Positions 1 to 7,229 of a DNA stretch of 20,795 bases are shown here, piece after piece. The stretch's first letter is position 1. Each line of letters begins with the position of its first letter. Location of the stretch: the NCBI GenBank assembly GCA_003157595.1, contig PMKB01000075.1:1338-22132 (forward strand), in the 5' to 3' direction. The DNA is from Solirubrobacterales bacterium. Lineage in GTDB: Bacteria; Actinomycetota; Thermoleophilia; Solirubrobacterales; Solirubrobacteraceae. The translations under genes and the position numbers were made by a program. Under the pieces are notes generated by a model. It saw only the letters and a program-made list of their open reading frames with translations. It did no database searches and had not been told where the DNA came from.

Positions 1-1
1 C

Positions 2-865
2 ACGGGACTGACGCTGACCGGGGGTGACGAGCTGGACGGCGTGACCGTCGAGCACACGACCGGCGACGGGGTCAGCATGGGCGACGGCGCGTTCGTGATC
101 CAGAATGTGACGATCACCGACGCCGGCGTCGACGGGATCAGAGCGGTGGGGAAAACAAGCCTGACGGTGACAGGTTCGACGATCACGGGGGGCGCGGACG
201 GGATCTACGTCGATAGCAATGGCGTGGTCTTCCAGGACTTCAACCTGCTCGACAACATCATCACCGGCGCGCAGGGCGCGGCCATCTCGGTCAGCGCCGA
301 GGGGAGCGCCAACGGCAACATCGACGGTAACGTCATCGGCATCGGAAATACGACCAGCGGAACCGTGACGGCGGGGTCTGGGTCGGTGTCGGGTGACGGC
401 ATCGACCTCAAGGTCGACGGCGGCGCCGCATGGCTGTACGCCGACGTTTTCAACAACGACATCTACGGGGTGGCGGCGGGCTCCGGGATCGACGCCGACG
501 CCTCAGCCGGCGGCACGCTCCAGCTTCCGCTGACGGCCAATGTCGTCTACACCGACGCCACGAGCCCAGGCAACGGTATGACGATCAGCGCGGGAACGAG
601 CAGCAGCGACACCGGCACCGTGTGCGTGGACACGGCGAGCAACACACTGGCGGCTCGTGGGTCGGGCAACGGCATCGAGGTGGAGGAGCCCGACGCGGCC
701 AGCACGTTCGGCATCCAGGGATACGTCGCGAGCTCGGGTTTCGCGGGTGTCGCGCCGCTGCTCGTGGCCGACAACCCCGGGAGCAGCGGCGGCGGCGCGA
801 TTGCGCTGGCAACGCCGAACGGCGCCACGTTCAGTAGCTGCACCGTTCAGCAGCCGGACATCTAG
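2..865 (+). CDS. Parallel beta-helix repeat protein, 3' part (5' end outside the window)
   Basis: The reading frame is open from base 2, so this is the C-terminal part of a longer protein; the GTG at 41 is probably internal. The visible 287 residues are rich in Gly, Thr, Ser, Asn and Asp, with short beta-strand turns recurring about every 20-25 residues (for example ITGGADGIYVDS and LLDNIITGAQGAAISV). This is the pattern of right-handed parallel beta-helix proteins (pectate-lyase-like or NosD-like). The last ~90 residues are less repetitive and contain two cysteines, suggesting a closing cap. Such proteins are usually secreted and act on or bind polysaccharide, but no catalytic residues can be assigned here. 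The stop TAG is at 863-865, only 13 bases from the end of the convergent decarboxylase gene, with no obvious terminator between them. Confidence 0.75.
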   Translation, partial: TGLTLTGGDELDGVTVEHTTGDGVSMGDGAFVIQNVTITDAGVDGIRAVGKTSLTVTGSTITGGADGIYVDSNGVVFQDFNLLDNIITGAQGAAISVSAEGSANGNIDGNVIGIGNTTSGTVTAGSGSVSGDGIDLKVDGGAAWLYADVFNNDIYGVAAGSGIDADASAGGTLQLPLTANVVYTDATSPGNGMTISAGTSSSDTGTVCVDTASNTLAARGSGNGIEVEEPDAASTFGIQGYVASSGFAGVAPLLVADNPGSSGGGAIALATPNGATFSSCTVQQPDI

Positions 866-878
866 GCCGGTTTCCGCC

Positions 879-2234
879 TCAACCGCGTGCGAGGTGCTCA
901 CGCAGGACGCTGGCGAGCTCCTCGACGATGTCGGCGTGAGCCGGTTTCATCAGCACCAGCCGCAGCGTCGTGAGCTCGTCGGCGTCGTGCTCGATCTCGG
1001 GATGGGTTCGTCTGAGCCAGGAGGTCTGCAATCGAATCTTCGCGGCGTGCCAGCCCGCCTGCGCCAGTGAGTCGAACGCCCGCTCGCAGCGCTCGCTGAT
1101 CGCCGACGCGCGCGCCAGGCGCGGGAAGGGGCAGATGATGTCCAGCTCGGGCGCGACCACAATGGCCACCTCGGCGCCCGCGAGCGCCGCAGTCAGGCCC
1201 TGCGCCGCGGCGCGCGAGGCGGCGAGGTGGGACCCGAGTCCCTCGCGCGTCAGCGGCAGAGCCTCGAGCGTCGTCCACAGCGCCGCCGCCGCCGCGCCGG
1301 CGCGGCTGCACTCGAGGCTGATCTCGCCGAGGTGACGCTCACGCGAAGTGAAGTACGTGTAGGGGGAGTCGTGGGCGTACAGCCGGGCAACGGACGGATC
1401 CGCAAACAGCACGCATCCACAGCCGTAGGGCTGCAGGCCATGCTTGTGCGGATCGACGACGATCGAGTCGGCCCGTCGCAGCGCCGCAAACGGCGCCGGC
1501 TCTACGCCGGGGGTCGCTCCGTCGGCCAGCAGCGTGAAGAAGCCCCCATACGCTGCATCGACATGCAGCCGCGCGCCGTGGCGCGAGCACAGCTCGACGA
1601 TCTGCTCGATCCGGTCGATCGCACCAAGGCTCGTGGTTCCGAGCGTCGCGACCACGGTCCCGACGCCGCCGGCCTGCAGGCGCCGTCCGAGCGCGTCCAG
1701 GTCGATCCGGCCATGCTCGTCCTGCGCGACCGGATCGGCGGGGACGCCGATCAGCTGGCACATGCGCGCATGGGTGTAATGCGCGTTCTCGCCGAACACG
1801 ATCGCGGCATCGGGGCGCAGTTCGCGCGCCACCCACAGCGCCTCGAGGTTGGCGATCGTGCCGGAGGAGGTGAGGTGGCCGATGTGCTCGTCGTAGCCGA
1901 ACATCGCGGCGATCGCGGCGACCGCCTCCTGTTCCATCTCGGCGGTGGCGGGGCCGCCGTCGAGCGCGTGGTTGTTGGGGTTGAGCAGCATCGTGGTCGC
2001 ATACGCCGCCCAGGCCAGCGGATGGGGCGGCTTGAGCATCTGGCCGATGTAGCGTTCGTCGCCGTAGGGATAGGTGTTGGCGAGGCGGTCGGCGAGACGT
2101 TCGAGTGCCGCTGACTGCTCCGCCGTCAGCGCCACGCTGTCGGCTGCGAGCGAGCCCAACGGCGCGAGCGCCGCGGCGCGGCTTGCCAGCCGGCGGGCGA
2201 GTTCCGGCTCCAGGCGAACATCGCGCGGCTGCAT
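879..2234 (-). CDS. PLP-dependent group II amino-acid decarboxylase
   Basis: Fold-type I PLP enzyme of the group II decarboxylase family (glutamate, aromatic amino acid, tyrosine or aspartate decarboxylases). Numbered from the ATG at 2234 (451 residues), it has a TSSGTIANLEAL cofactor-phosphate motif around residues 122-133. HVDAAYGG follows, whose Asp226 should contact the pyridine nitrogen, then VDPHKHG with the Schiff-base Lys264. The ECSRAGAAAAALW stretch near residue 310 is also typical of the family. An upstream in-frame start (2369) would add 45 Arg/Ala-rich residues with no resemblance to the family, so I prefer ATG 2234, although its ribosome binding site is weak. The substrate cannot be read from sequence: an aromatic amino acid, glutamate or aspartate are all possible. 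It lies downstream of aceA on the same strand, but 193 bases and a tandem repeat separate them, so co-transcription is uncertain. Confidence 0.88.
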   Translation of the reverse strand: MQPRDVRLEPELARRLASRAAALAPLGSLAADSVALTAEQSAALERLADRLANTYPYGDERYIGQMLKPPHPLAWAAYATTMLLNPNNHALDGGPATAEMEQEAVAAIAAMFGYDEHIGHLTSSGTIANLEALWVARELRPDAAIVFGENAHYTHARMCQLIGVPADPVAQDEHGRIDLDALGRRLQAGGVGTVVATLGTTSLGAIDRIEQIVELCSRHGARLHVDAAYGGFFTLLADGATPGVEPAPFAALRRADSIVVDPHKHGLQPYGCGCVLFADPSVARLYAHDSPYTYFTSRERHLGEISLECSRAGAAAAALWTTLEALPLTREGLGSHLAASRAAAQGLTAALAGAEVAIVVAPELDIICPFPRLARASAISERCERAFDSLAQAGWHAAKIRLQTSWLRRTHPEIEHDADELTTLRLVLMKPAHADIVEELASVLREHLARG

Positions 2235-2369
2235 CAGCTGCTGCCCGCTGAGGCTGTGACGGCGCTCATCGCGCCCATTCTGGCCGATGTCCCCGCGCCC
2301 CGCCGACCTGGCCGGGCGCATGAGCGCAGGCCGCGAAGCTCGAGCAGCGCGGCGGCCCGCGGGGATCAT

Positions 2370-2430
2370 CGCGTGCGGGGCGCCCTGCGCGGGGATCGTT
2401 ACGCGCGGGCGCCCTGCGCGGCGATCGTTA
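2370..2430. repeat. Imperfect tandem repeat spanning the aceA stop codon
   Basis: Two adjacent units, 2370-2401 (32 bases) and 2402-2430 (29 bases), share the core GCGCCCTGCGCGG-GATCGTTA on the plus strand. A shorter, decayed third copy (ccgcggggatcat) precedes them at about 2356-2369. Read on the aceA strand, each unit starts with TAACGATC, so the aceA stop codon is the first base triplet of the first unit. Each unit holds a GGGCGCCC palindrome that could form a hairpin just after aceA. It may act as a terminator or RNA-stabilising element; this is inference. Confidence 0.6.
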
Positions 2431-3675
2431 TGCGCGAGACCGCTGCACCTCGAACTGCTCCTCCTCGGTTGATCCGCGAAGCGCCATTGTCGAGGCCGTC
2501 CCGCCGGTGACCGTTTCCAGCACCTGGTCGAAGTAGCCGGAGCCGACCTCGCGCTGATGGCGCGTGGCGGTGTAGCCGTCGCTCTCGAGCGCGAACTCGC
2601 TCTCCTGCAATTCGACGTAGGCGCTCATTGCGCGCGTCGCGTAGCCGCGCGCAAGCTCGAACATCGAGGCGTTCAGGGCGTGGAAGCCGGCGAGCGTGAC
2701 GAACTGGAAGCGGTAGCCGAGGCTCGCGAGATCGCTCTGGAAGGTGGCGATCTGGCTTTCTGTGAGGTGCCGGCTCCAGTTGAACGACGGTGAGCAGTTG
2801 TAGGCGAGCAGCTTGCCCGGGAACGCAGCATGGATCTCCGCTGCGAAAGCCGCCGACTGCTCGAGGTCCGGGGTGGATGTCTCGAACCACAGCAGGTCGG
2901 CGTAGGGGGCGTAGGCGAGGCCGCGGGCGGTTGCGGCCTCGATCCCCTCGTTGACGCGGAAGTAGCCCTCCGGGGTGCGCTCACCGGTCGTGAACGCCCG
3001 GTCTGTCTCGTCGATGTCGCTGGTCAGCAGCGTCGCCGACAGAGCGTCGGTCCGCGCGATCAGCAGCGTCGGCACGTCCAGAACGTCAGCCGCCAGGCGG
3101 GCGGCGATCAGCGTGCGCACGAACTGCGAGCTGGGCACGAGCACCTTGCCGCCGAGGTGACCGCACTTCTTCTCCGAGGAGAGCTGGTCCTCGAAGTGGA
3201 CCGCGGCGGCCCCCGCCTCGATGAACGCTTTCATCAGCTCGAACGCGTTCAATGGCCCGCCAAAGCCGGCCTCGGCGTCGGCGACGATCGGGGCGAGCCA
3301 GTCGATCGAGTGCTCACCCTCGGCGTGGGCGATCTGGTCGGCGCGCAGCAGCGCGTTGTTGAGCCGCTTGACCAGCGTCGGTGCGCTCGTCGCGGGGTAG
3401 AGGCTCTGATCGGGGTAGGTCTGGCCCGCGAGATTCGCGTCGGCAGCGACCTGCCAGCCAGACAGGTAGATCGCCTTCAGACCGGCCTTGACCATCTGCA
3501 CCGCCTGTCCGCCCGTCACCGCGCCCAGTGCCGCCACCCAGGGTTCCTCGGCGAGCTGCGCACGCAAACGCTCGGCCCCACGTCGGGCCAGCGTGTGCTC
3601 GACGCTCACCGAGCCGCGCAGTCGCTCGACGTCCTCGTCGGAGTAGGGGCGCTCGATGGTGAGTTCGGGAGTCAT
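2428..3675 (-). CDS. aceA: Isocitrate lyase
   Basis: Splits isocitrate into glyoxylate and succinate, the first step of the glyoxylate shunt used for growth on acetate and fatty acids; cytosolic and normally tetrameric. The 415-residue length is slightly below the usual ~430. Diagnostic motifs are [20 protein letters not shown] (residues 72-91), the metal-binding region [10 protein letters not shown] (Asp133) and the family signature [11 protein letters not shown] with catalytic Cys171. YNCSPSFNW near residue 315 and [13 protein letters not shown] further on are also conserved. The ATG at 3675 is preceded by a clear AAGGAG Shine-Dalgarno at 3685-3690, nine bases away. A consensus-like promoter and a TTGGATCCAA palindrome lie just upstream, and a GntR/FCD regulator is transcribed divergently, so local repression is likely. 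No malate synthase gene is visible in the window. A methylisocitrate lyase is less likely given the length and KKCGH signature. Confidence 0.97.
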   Translation of the reverse strand: MTPELTIERPYSDEDVERLRGSVSVEHTLARRGAERLRAQLAEEPWVAALGAVTGGQAVQMVKAGLKAIYLSGWQVAADANLAGQTYPDQSLYPATSAPTLVKRLNNALLRADQIAHAEGEHSIDWLAPIVADAEAGFGGPLNAFELMKAFIEAGAAAVHFEDQLSSEKKCGHLGGKVLVPSSQFVRTLIAARLAADVLDVPTLLIARTDALSATLLTSDIDETDRAFTTGERTPEGYFRVNEGIEAATARGLAYAPYADLLWFETSTPDLEQSAAFAAEIHAAFPGKLLAYNCSPSFNWSRHLTESQIATFQSDLASLGYRFQFVTLAGFHALNASMFELARGYATRAMSAYVELQESEFALESDGYTATRHQREVGSGYFDQVLETVTGGTASTMALRGSTEEEQFEVQRSRA

Positions 3676-3690
3676 GTTCGCAGTCTCCTT

Positions 3691-3700
3691 TTGGATCCAA
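3691..3700. promoter_or_regulatory. Candidate GntR operator O1 in the aceA leader
   Basis: Perfect 10-base palindrome TTGGATCCAA, immediately upstream of the aceA Shine-Dalgarno and about +10 to +19 from the predicted aceA start point. The same TTGGATC core recurs at 3797-3809 in front of the divergent regulator gene. Confidence 0.55.
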
Positions 3701-3715
3701 GAATGGCAGAGTCGG

Positions 3716-3745
3716 ATCCTAGACGATGACTATACCGCCTGTCAA
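3716..3745 (-). promoter_or_regulatory. Predicted aceA promoter
   Basis: On the minus strand, a perfect TTGACA (3740-3745) is followed after 18 bases by TAGGAT (3716-3721), a good primary-sigma -10 for Actinobacteria. The start point would be near 3709, giving a leader of about 34 bases that contains O1 and the Shine-Dalgarno. A TATAGT (3729-3734) also lies in the spacer and is an alternative -10. Confidence 0.65.
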
Positions 3746-3796
3746 ACGCCTACCAGCGGCCTTTCCGCCGACGCTGTTGGTCGGGACCACTATCTT

Positions 3797-3809
3797 CTTG
3801 GATCCCAAG
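3797..3809. promoter_or_regulatory. Candidate GntR operator O2 upstream of the regulator gene
   Basis: CTTGGATCCCAAG is an inverted repeat with 5-base arms around ATC. It shares TTGGATC with the palindrome in the aceA leader and lies 32 bases before the regulator start codon, roughly where a -35 region would be, suggesting autoregulation. Confidence 0.5.
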
Positions 3810-3840
3810 TGGGCGGCCAGACTGGTGCTATCGTTGGCGC

Positions 3841-4602
3841 GTGCCGGTCCTTTCGACAAAGGCTGACGAGGTCGCCAGAACGCTTGAGGACGAGATCGTT
3901 TCCGGCGCCATCCCGCAGGGCCAGGTTCTGCGGCAGGAGCACGTGTGCGACCGCTTCGGCGTCAGCCGCACGCCGGTTCGCGAGGCGCTCCAGCGCCTGG
4001 AGGCGCTCGGTCTGGTCACGGCGCTGCCGAATCGAGGGGCGCGGGTGCGCTCGATCTCCTCCGCCGAGCTGCGCGAGGCCTTCCTCATCCGCGCCGAGCT
4101 CGAGGGTCTCGCGACGGCTCACGCGGCGCCGCGCATGACGCCAGAGGATCTCGCGCGTCTGGACGCCGCCGAGGAGCGGTTCGCCGAGCTGACTCTCGAG
4201 CTGCGCGCGCAGATGCGCAGTGGCGACCTGCGCAACTCGTCACTGGTAGTCGTCTGGATGGCTGCCAATCACGCCTTCCACGATGTGATCTACGAAATCG
4301 CGGCGCTGCCGCGCGTGGAGCAGCTTGCCAAGAGCGCGCGACGCACATTCATCGGCGAGCACGTCTGGAGCGCTCGCGGCGAGCTCGACGAGCTGTTCGC
4401 CCGTAACGACCTCCAACACCGGGCGATCCGCGAAGCACTCGCCGCAGGCAGCCCGGACGGTGCCCGGACACTCGCCCGCGAACACGTGCTTTCGTCGGGC
4501 CGGCTGATGGAGGCGGCGCTCGAGGTGGCGGCCGCGAGGACACGCCCGCCGGACTGGCTCTCGGGCGGGCCTGAGCGCGCGGATTGGGGAGCAGCCGGGT
4601 AG
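3841..4602 (+). CDS. GntR-family transcriptional regulator, FCD (FadR) subfamily
   Basis: A 253-residue DNA-binding regulator. Residues ~8-73 form the winged helix-turn-helix (LRQEHVCDRFGVSRTPVREAL, then LVTALPNRGARV as the wing). Residues ~78-220 form the all-helical FCD ligand domain, with its typical metal/ligand histidines visible in NHAFHDVIY (His147), GEHVW (His174), QHRAIREAL (His193) and REHV (His215). FCD proteins usually bind small organic acids. The gene is divergent from aceA with 165 bases between the starts and two shared palindromes, so it likely senses an intermediate of acetate, glyoxylate or another organic acid and controls aceA and itself. The GTG at 3841 lacks a Shine-Dalgarno; a TATCGT at 3829-3834 would place the transcript start at or near this GTG, so the mRNA may be leaderless. 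The tail (after ~230) is Pro/Gly/Ala-rich and probably disordered. Confidence 0.92.
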   Translation: MPVLSTKADEVARTLEDEIVSGAIPQGQVLRQEHVCDRFGVSRTPVREALQRLEALGLVTALPNRGARVRSISSAELREAFLIRAELEGLATAHAAPRMTPEDLARLDAAEERFAELTLELRAQMRSGDLRNSSLVVVWMAANHAFHDVIYEIAALPRVEQLAKSARRTFIGEHVWSARGELDELFARNDLQHRAIREALAAGSPDGARTLAREHVLSSGRLMEAALEVAAARTRPPDWLSGGPERADWGAAG

Positions 4603-4702
4603 CGGGCTCCGACGGGCCGGCGAGAGCGGGCCGCCGCCCGCCGGTCCGGGGAAGGGTGCGAACGGCGAACGGCCCTTTGGCGTCGAAGTGTGGGGATTCT
4701 CA

Positions 4703-4745
4703 CCGTTCGCTAACGGGTCGCTTAGTCGCTATACCGAGACTCGGC
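4703..4745. promoter_or_regulatory. Upstream region of the membrane redox module with two inverted repeats
   Basis: Two small inverted repeats precede the first module gene: CCGTTcgctAACGG (4703-4716) and CCGAGaCTCGG (4735-4745). Between them a TATACC (4730-4735) could be a -10 element, with start near 4742, but no good -35 is visible. Assignment is tentative. Confidence 0.3.
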
Positions 4746-4747
4746 AT

Positions 4748-5419
4748 GTGGCCTCGCGTGCCAATTCTTCCCGTGCAGGCGCGGCTCCGGCGCTCGATCG
4801 TCTTCGCCGGCTGCCGCGGGGCATGTTCGCTGGCGGCACCGCCGGCAACGAGCAGCTCACCGCTGCGACCGGGATCGTGCTGCTCGTGCTGCTCGCCGCG
4901 CTGGGTGTGAGCATCCTGCGCATCGGCGCGCTGCTGAACGAGCACATGTTCCTCGGCATGTTGCTGATTGGACCCGTCGCGCTGAAGCTGGCAAGCACCG
5001 GCTATCGCTTCGCCCGCTACTACACCGCAAGCCCCCGCTACCGGGCCAAGGGACCGCCTCCGACAGCGATGCGCTTGATGGCGCCGATCGTGGTGATCTC
5101 GACGGTCGTCGTCTTCGCCAGCGGCGTCGCGCTGCTGTTCGTAGGGCCCGGATCGCGCGCCACGTTGCTGCCTGTGCACAAGATCAGCTTCATCATCTGG
5201 CTCGTCTTCACGGGCCTGCACGTGCTCGCCCATCTCGGCGATCTGGTAGGCGCCACACGACGTGATCGCAGCCCTGAACGCCCGTGGGATGACCGCGGCG
5301 CGGGCCGCGGAGCGAGAGCGCTTTCGCTTGCCGGCGCACTCGTCGGCGGCCTTGTGCTCGCGCTGCTGGTGGAGTCGCAGTTCGGCGCGTGGGCGCACGT
5401 CCACAGACACCTGCACTGA
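4748..5419 (+). CDS. Multi-pass membrane protein with heme-ligand-like histidines (putative b-type cytochrome)
   Basis: From GTG 4748 the protein has 223 residues and about five hydrophobic helices (~38-60, 65-83, 111-132, 143-163, 193-210). Histidines lie at or inside helix ends: His66 (NEHMFLGMLLIG), His144 (PVHKISFIIW), His158 and His162 (GLHVLAHL). This resembles small cytochrome b561-like or ferric-reductase-like heme proteins and fits the redox genes downstream. The conserved-looking stretches MFAGGTAGNEQLTAATG, STGYRFARYY and KGPPPT remind me of uncharacterised actinobacterial membrane proteins. The start is uncertain: GTG 4688, GTG 4748 and ATG 4823 are all in frame and none has a clear Shine-Dalgarno. 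The C-terminus is His-rich (HVHRHLH). It is separated by 197 bases from the next gene, so it may be a separate transcript of the same module. Heme binding is inferred. Confidence 0.72.
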   Translation: MASRANSSRAGAAPALDRLRRLPRGMFAGGTAGNEQLTAATGIVLLVLLAALGVSILRIGALLNEHMFLGMLLIGPVALKLASTGYRFARYYTASPRYRAKGPPPTAMRLMAPIVVISTVVVFASGVALLFVGPGSRATLLPVHKISFIIWLVFTGLHVLAHLGDLVGATRRDRSPERPWDDRGAGRGARALSLAGALVGGLVLALLVESQFGAWAHVHRHLH

Positions 5420-5473
5420 ACCGAAGCGCGCGTGCGGCTAACGGCCGCCGGTTCGCGGGCGCCTCAGGTTGGC

Positions 5474-5519
5474 ATGAGCAGACTCTCACCACGAGGGCCT
5501 GCTTATGAGCGGCTTCTCA
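5474..5519. promoter_or_regulatory. Paired ATGAG-n-CTCA sites upstream of the redox operon
   Basis: ATGAGCAGACTCTCA (5474-5488) and ATGAGCGGCTTCTCA (5505-5519) match at 12 of 15 positions and begin exactly 31 bases apart, about three helical turns. Each is itself an inverted repeat (ATGAG/CTCA, the second extending to ATGAG/CTCAT). Placement about 100 bases ahead of the operon start suggests a binding site for a dimeric regulator. No regulator gene is adjacent. Confidence 0.45.
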
Positions 5520-5616
5520 TGCCCGGCTTAGCAGGATTTGGGATTGCGACCCGACAATCGAACGCGATGGCATTCATCTCCCGACAAGGCGCAGGTTGCT
5601 TTCGAGGACTGCTCCG

Positions 5617-6156
5617 ATGAGCGGACGCCTGCCTCGCGTACCGGAGCGGAGCCCAGCGGAGCTTGCAACGCGTCGGGCAATCCGGGCTCGTGACGCCGGA
5701 CTGCGGCGGATCGCGGCGATCACGCGCGGGATGGTCGCGGTCGTGGTCGCGTTCTCCGGCGCGCTGGCGGTGCTGGCTGCCAGCGGCTTTCACGGTCATA
5801 CGCTCGCGAGTCGGACACAGCAGCCGCGCAGCGCCCAGCCGGCGCTGACTCCCTCGACGGCGCGCACCAGATCCCGTCGTGGATCGTCGGTTCGCCAGAC
5901 GACGGCGGCACGCTCCGCGCGGGCCGCCGCCGCGTCGTCCGCAGGCGCGTCGACGCAAACGGCGCCGTCGCAGACAACGCAGACCCAGACGCCGGTACAG
6001 ACCACGCCGGTACAGACTCAGACCCAGACGACTCAGACCCAGACGACGCCGGCGCAGTCCGCGCCGGCCGCCAGCTCGTCGCCCGGCCTCGCGCAGCCGA
6101 GCCAAGCACCCGTTCAGACACCTGCCGCCCCGGTCGTCGTGTCGGGGGCATCGTGA
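5617..6156 (+). CDS. Single-TM protein with Thr/Gln/Pro-rich exported tail, first gene of the redox operon
   Basis: 179 residues from ATG 5617, which has GAGGA nine bases upstream (5603-5607); an in-frame TTG at 5596 is less likely. Residues 1-38 are basic and cytoplasmic, ~39-57 form one hydrophobic helix (MVAVVVAFSGALAVLAASG), and the remaining ~120 residues are low complexity (Ser, Thr, Ala, Gln, Pro) with QTQT and PVQTTP repeats at about residues 115-150. No catalytic residue or cofactor motif is visible. The topology suggests a membrane-anchored extracytoplasmic spacer or wall-spanning partner of the ferric-reductase-like protein. Its stop overlaps the next start (GTGA at 6153-6156), so the two are translationally coupled. 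The family is not recognised. Confidence 0.7.
   Translation: MSGRLPRVPERSPAELATRRAIRARDAGLRRIAAITRGMVAVVVAFSGALAVLAASGFHGHTLASRTQQPRSAQPALTPSTARTRSRRGSSVRQTTAARSARAAAASSAGASTQTAPSQTTQTQTPVQTTPVQTQTQTTQTQTTPAQSAPAASSSPGLAQPSQAPVQTPAAPVVVSGAS
5970..6056 (+). repeat. Low-complexity coding repeat (CAGAC / CAGACG units)
   Basis: Short direct repeats within the preceding gene: CAGACCCAGACG occurs three times and CCGGTACAGAC twice, encoding QTQT and PVQTT runs. Such stretches can vary in length by slippage or recombination. Confidence 0.6.
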
Positions 6157-7229
6157 CGGCGCTCGCGACCGCCGGGCCGAGCGCCCTGTGGTACCTCACG
6201 CGCGCCACCGGCGCGGTCACGCTCGTGCTGCTGACGGCGAGCGTCGCGCTGGGTGTCGCGAACGTCGGACGCCTGCGGAGTGCCCGCTGGCCCCGGTTCG
6301 TCGTCGAGGGATTGCACCGCAACGTCTCGCTGCTCGCGATAGCCGTTCTCGCAGTGCACATCTGCACGACGTTGCTCGACCCGTTCGCCTCGATCCACCT
6401 GCTCGACGCCGTCATCCCATTCGTCTCGACCTACCGGCCGTTGTGGCTCGGGTTGGGAGCGTTCGCGTCGGACCTGCTGATTGCCATCGCGCTCACGAGC
6501 ATGGTTCGGCGGCGCCTCGGGCACCGTGCGTGGCGCGCGACACACTGGTTCGCCTATGCCTGCTGGCCGATCGCGCTGCTGCACGCGGTTGGCACCGGCA
6601 GCGACATCAAGCAGCTCTGGATGCAGGCACTGCTCGCCGGTTGCATGATCGCCGTGATCGTTGCCATCTGGGCCCGGGCGGGCGTTGGCTGGCCGCAACG
6701 GCGCGGTCTGCGCGGCAGCGCGCTCGCTGTGTCGATCGCGCTCCCCGTGGCGCTTGTGGTCTGGCTCCCAAGCGGCCCGCTGGCGTCCAACTGGGCCAGC
6801 CGGGCGGGCACGCCGGCCGTGGCCGGCAGCGCCGGATCCACGGCGCAGGTGGCCAGCACGACGCAGCAGTCGATCTCGGCGTTCTCGGCCCGCGTGAACG
6901 GCAGCGTGAGTCAGCGCCAGACCTCGAGCGGGGGCGTCGAGGTGACCCTGTCGCTGGCCGTCGACAACCCGGCGCTCGGCACCGTGCACGTGCGAATCGA
7001 CGGTAACGCCGTGGCCGGCGGCGGAGTTCAGATGACGGCCAGCTCGGTGTCGATCGGCACGTCGTCGAGCCCGACGCTATTTGAGGGCGCGATCACATCG
7101 CTCGCCGGCACCCAGATTGCAGCGCGTGTGGCCGCGACAGACGGCCGCGCGCTCCAGCTCGGGTTCGCGCTCCGCGTCGACTCCGCCGCCGGCTCGGCGA
7201 GCGGCACCGTCCAGGTGACACCGGTCTGA
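6153..7229 (+). CDS. Ferric-reductase-like transmembrane protein with C-terminal exported domain
   Basis: 358 residues. Six predicted helices (~14-34, 54-75, 98-117, 130-147, 159-175, 187-204) form a ferric-reductase/NOX-like heme domain. The heme ligand pattern is clear: His55 and His69 (H-x13-H) in one helix and His131 and His144 (H-x12-H) in another, enough for two stacked b-type hemes. It lacks the FAD/NAD(P)H domain of canonical reductases. Residues ~210-358 instead form a Ser/Thr/Gly-rich, probably beta-strand domain likely outside the membrane. Electrons would therefore come from separate proteins, and the flavoprotein and ferredoxin genes immediately downstream are obvious candidates. 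The GTG start overlaps the previous stop by four bases, and its TGA overlaps the next ATG by one (7229). The acceptor is unknown: ferric iron, oxygen, quinone or an exported protein are possible. Confidence 0.88.
   Translation: MTALATAGPSALWYLTRATGAVTLVLLTASVALGVANVGRLRSARWPRFVVEGLHRNVSLLAIAVLAVHICTTLLDPFASIHLLDAVIPFVSTYRPLWLGLGAFASDLLIAIALTSMVRRRLGHRAWRATHWFAYACWPIALLHAVGTGSDIKQLWMQALLAGCMIAVIVAIWARAGVGWPQRRGLRGSALAVSIALPVALVVWLPSGPLASNWASRAGTPAVAGSAGSTAQVASTTQQSISAFSARVNGSVSQRQTSSGGVEVTLSLAVDNPALGTVHVRIDGNAVAGGGVQMTASSVSIGTSSSPTLFEGAITSLAGTQIAARVAATDGRALQLGFALRVDSAAGSASGTVQVTPV

Noticed and set aside
1227..2114. Plus-strand open frame opposite the decarboxylase
   Set aside because: Composition is Arg/Gly/Val-rich without motifs, while the minus strand encodes an unmistakable PLP enzyme.
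2830..3729. Plus-strand open frame opposite aceA
   Set aside because: Complete antisense of the conserved isocitrate lyase region and it runs through the aceA promoter; no independent support.
4544..4570. GCCCGCC / GGCGGGC inverted repeat as terminator of the GntR gene
   Set aside because: It lies inside the coding sequence before the stop codon, has a 13-base loop and no U-tract.
5970..6056. Short repeats considered as a CRISPR-like array or minisatellite
   Set aside because: Units are under 15 bases, in frame, without spacers, and encode Gln/Thr repeats inside a coupled operon gene.
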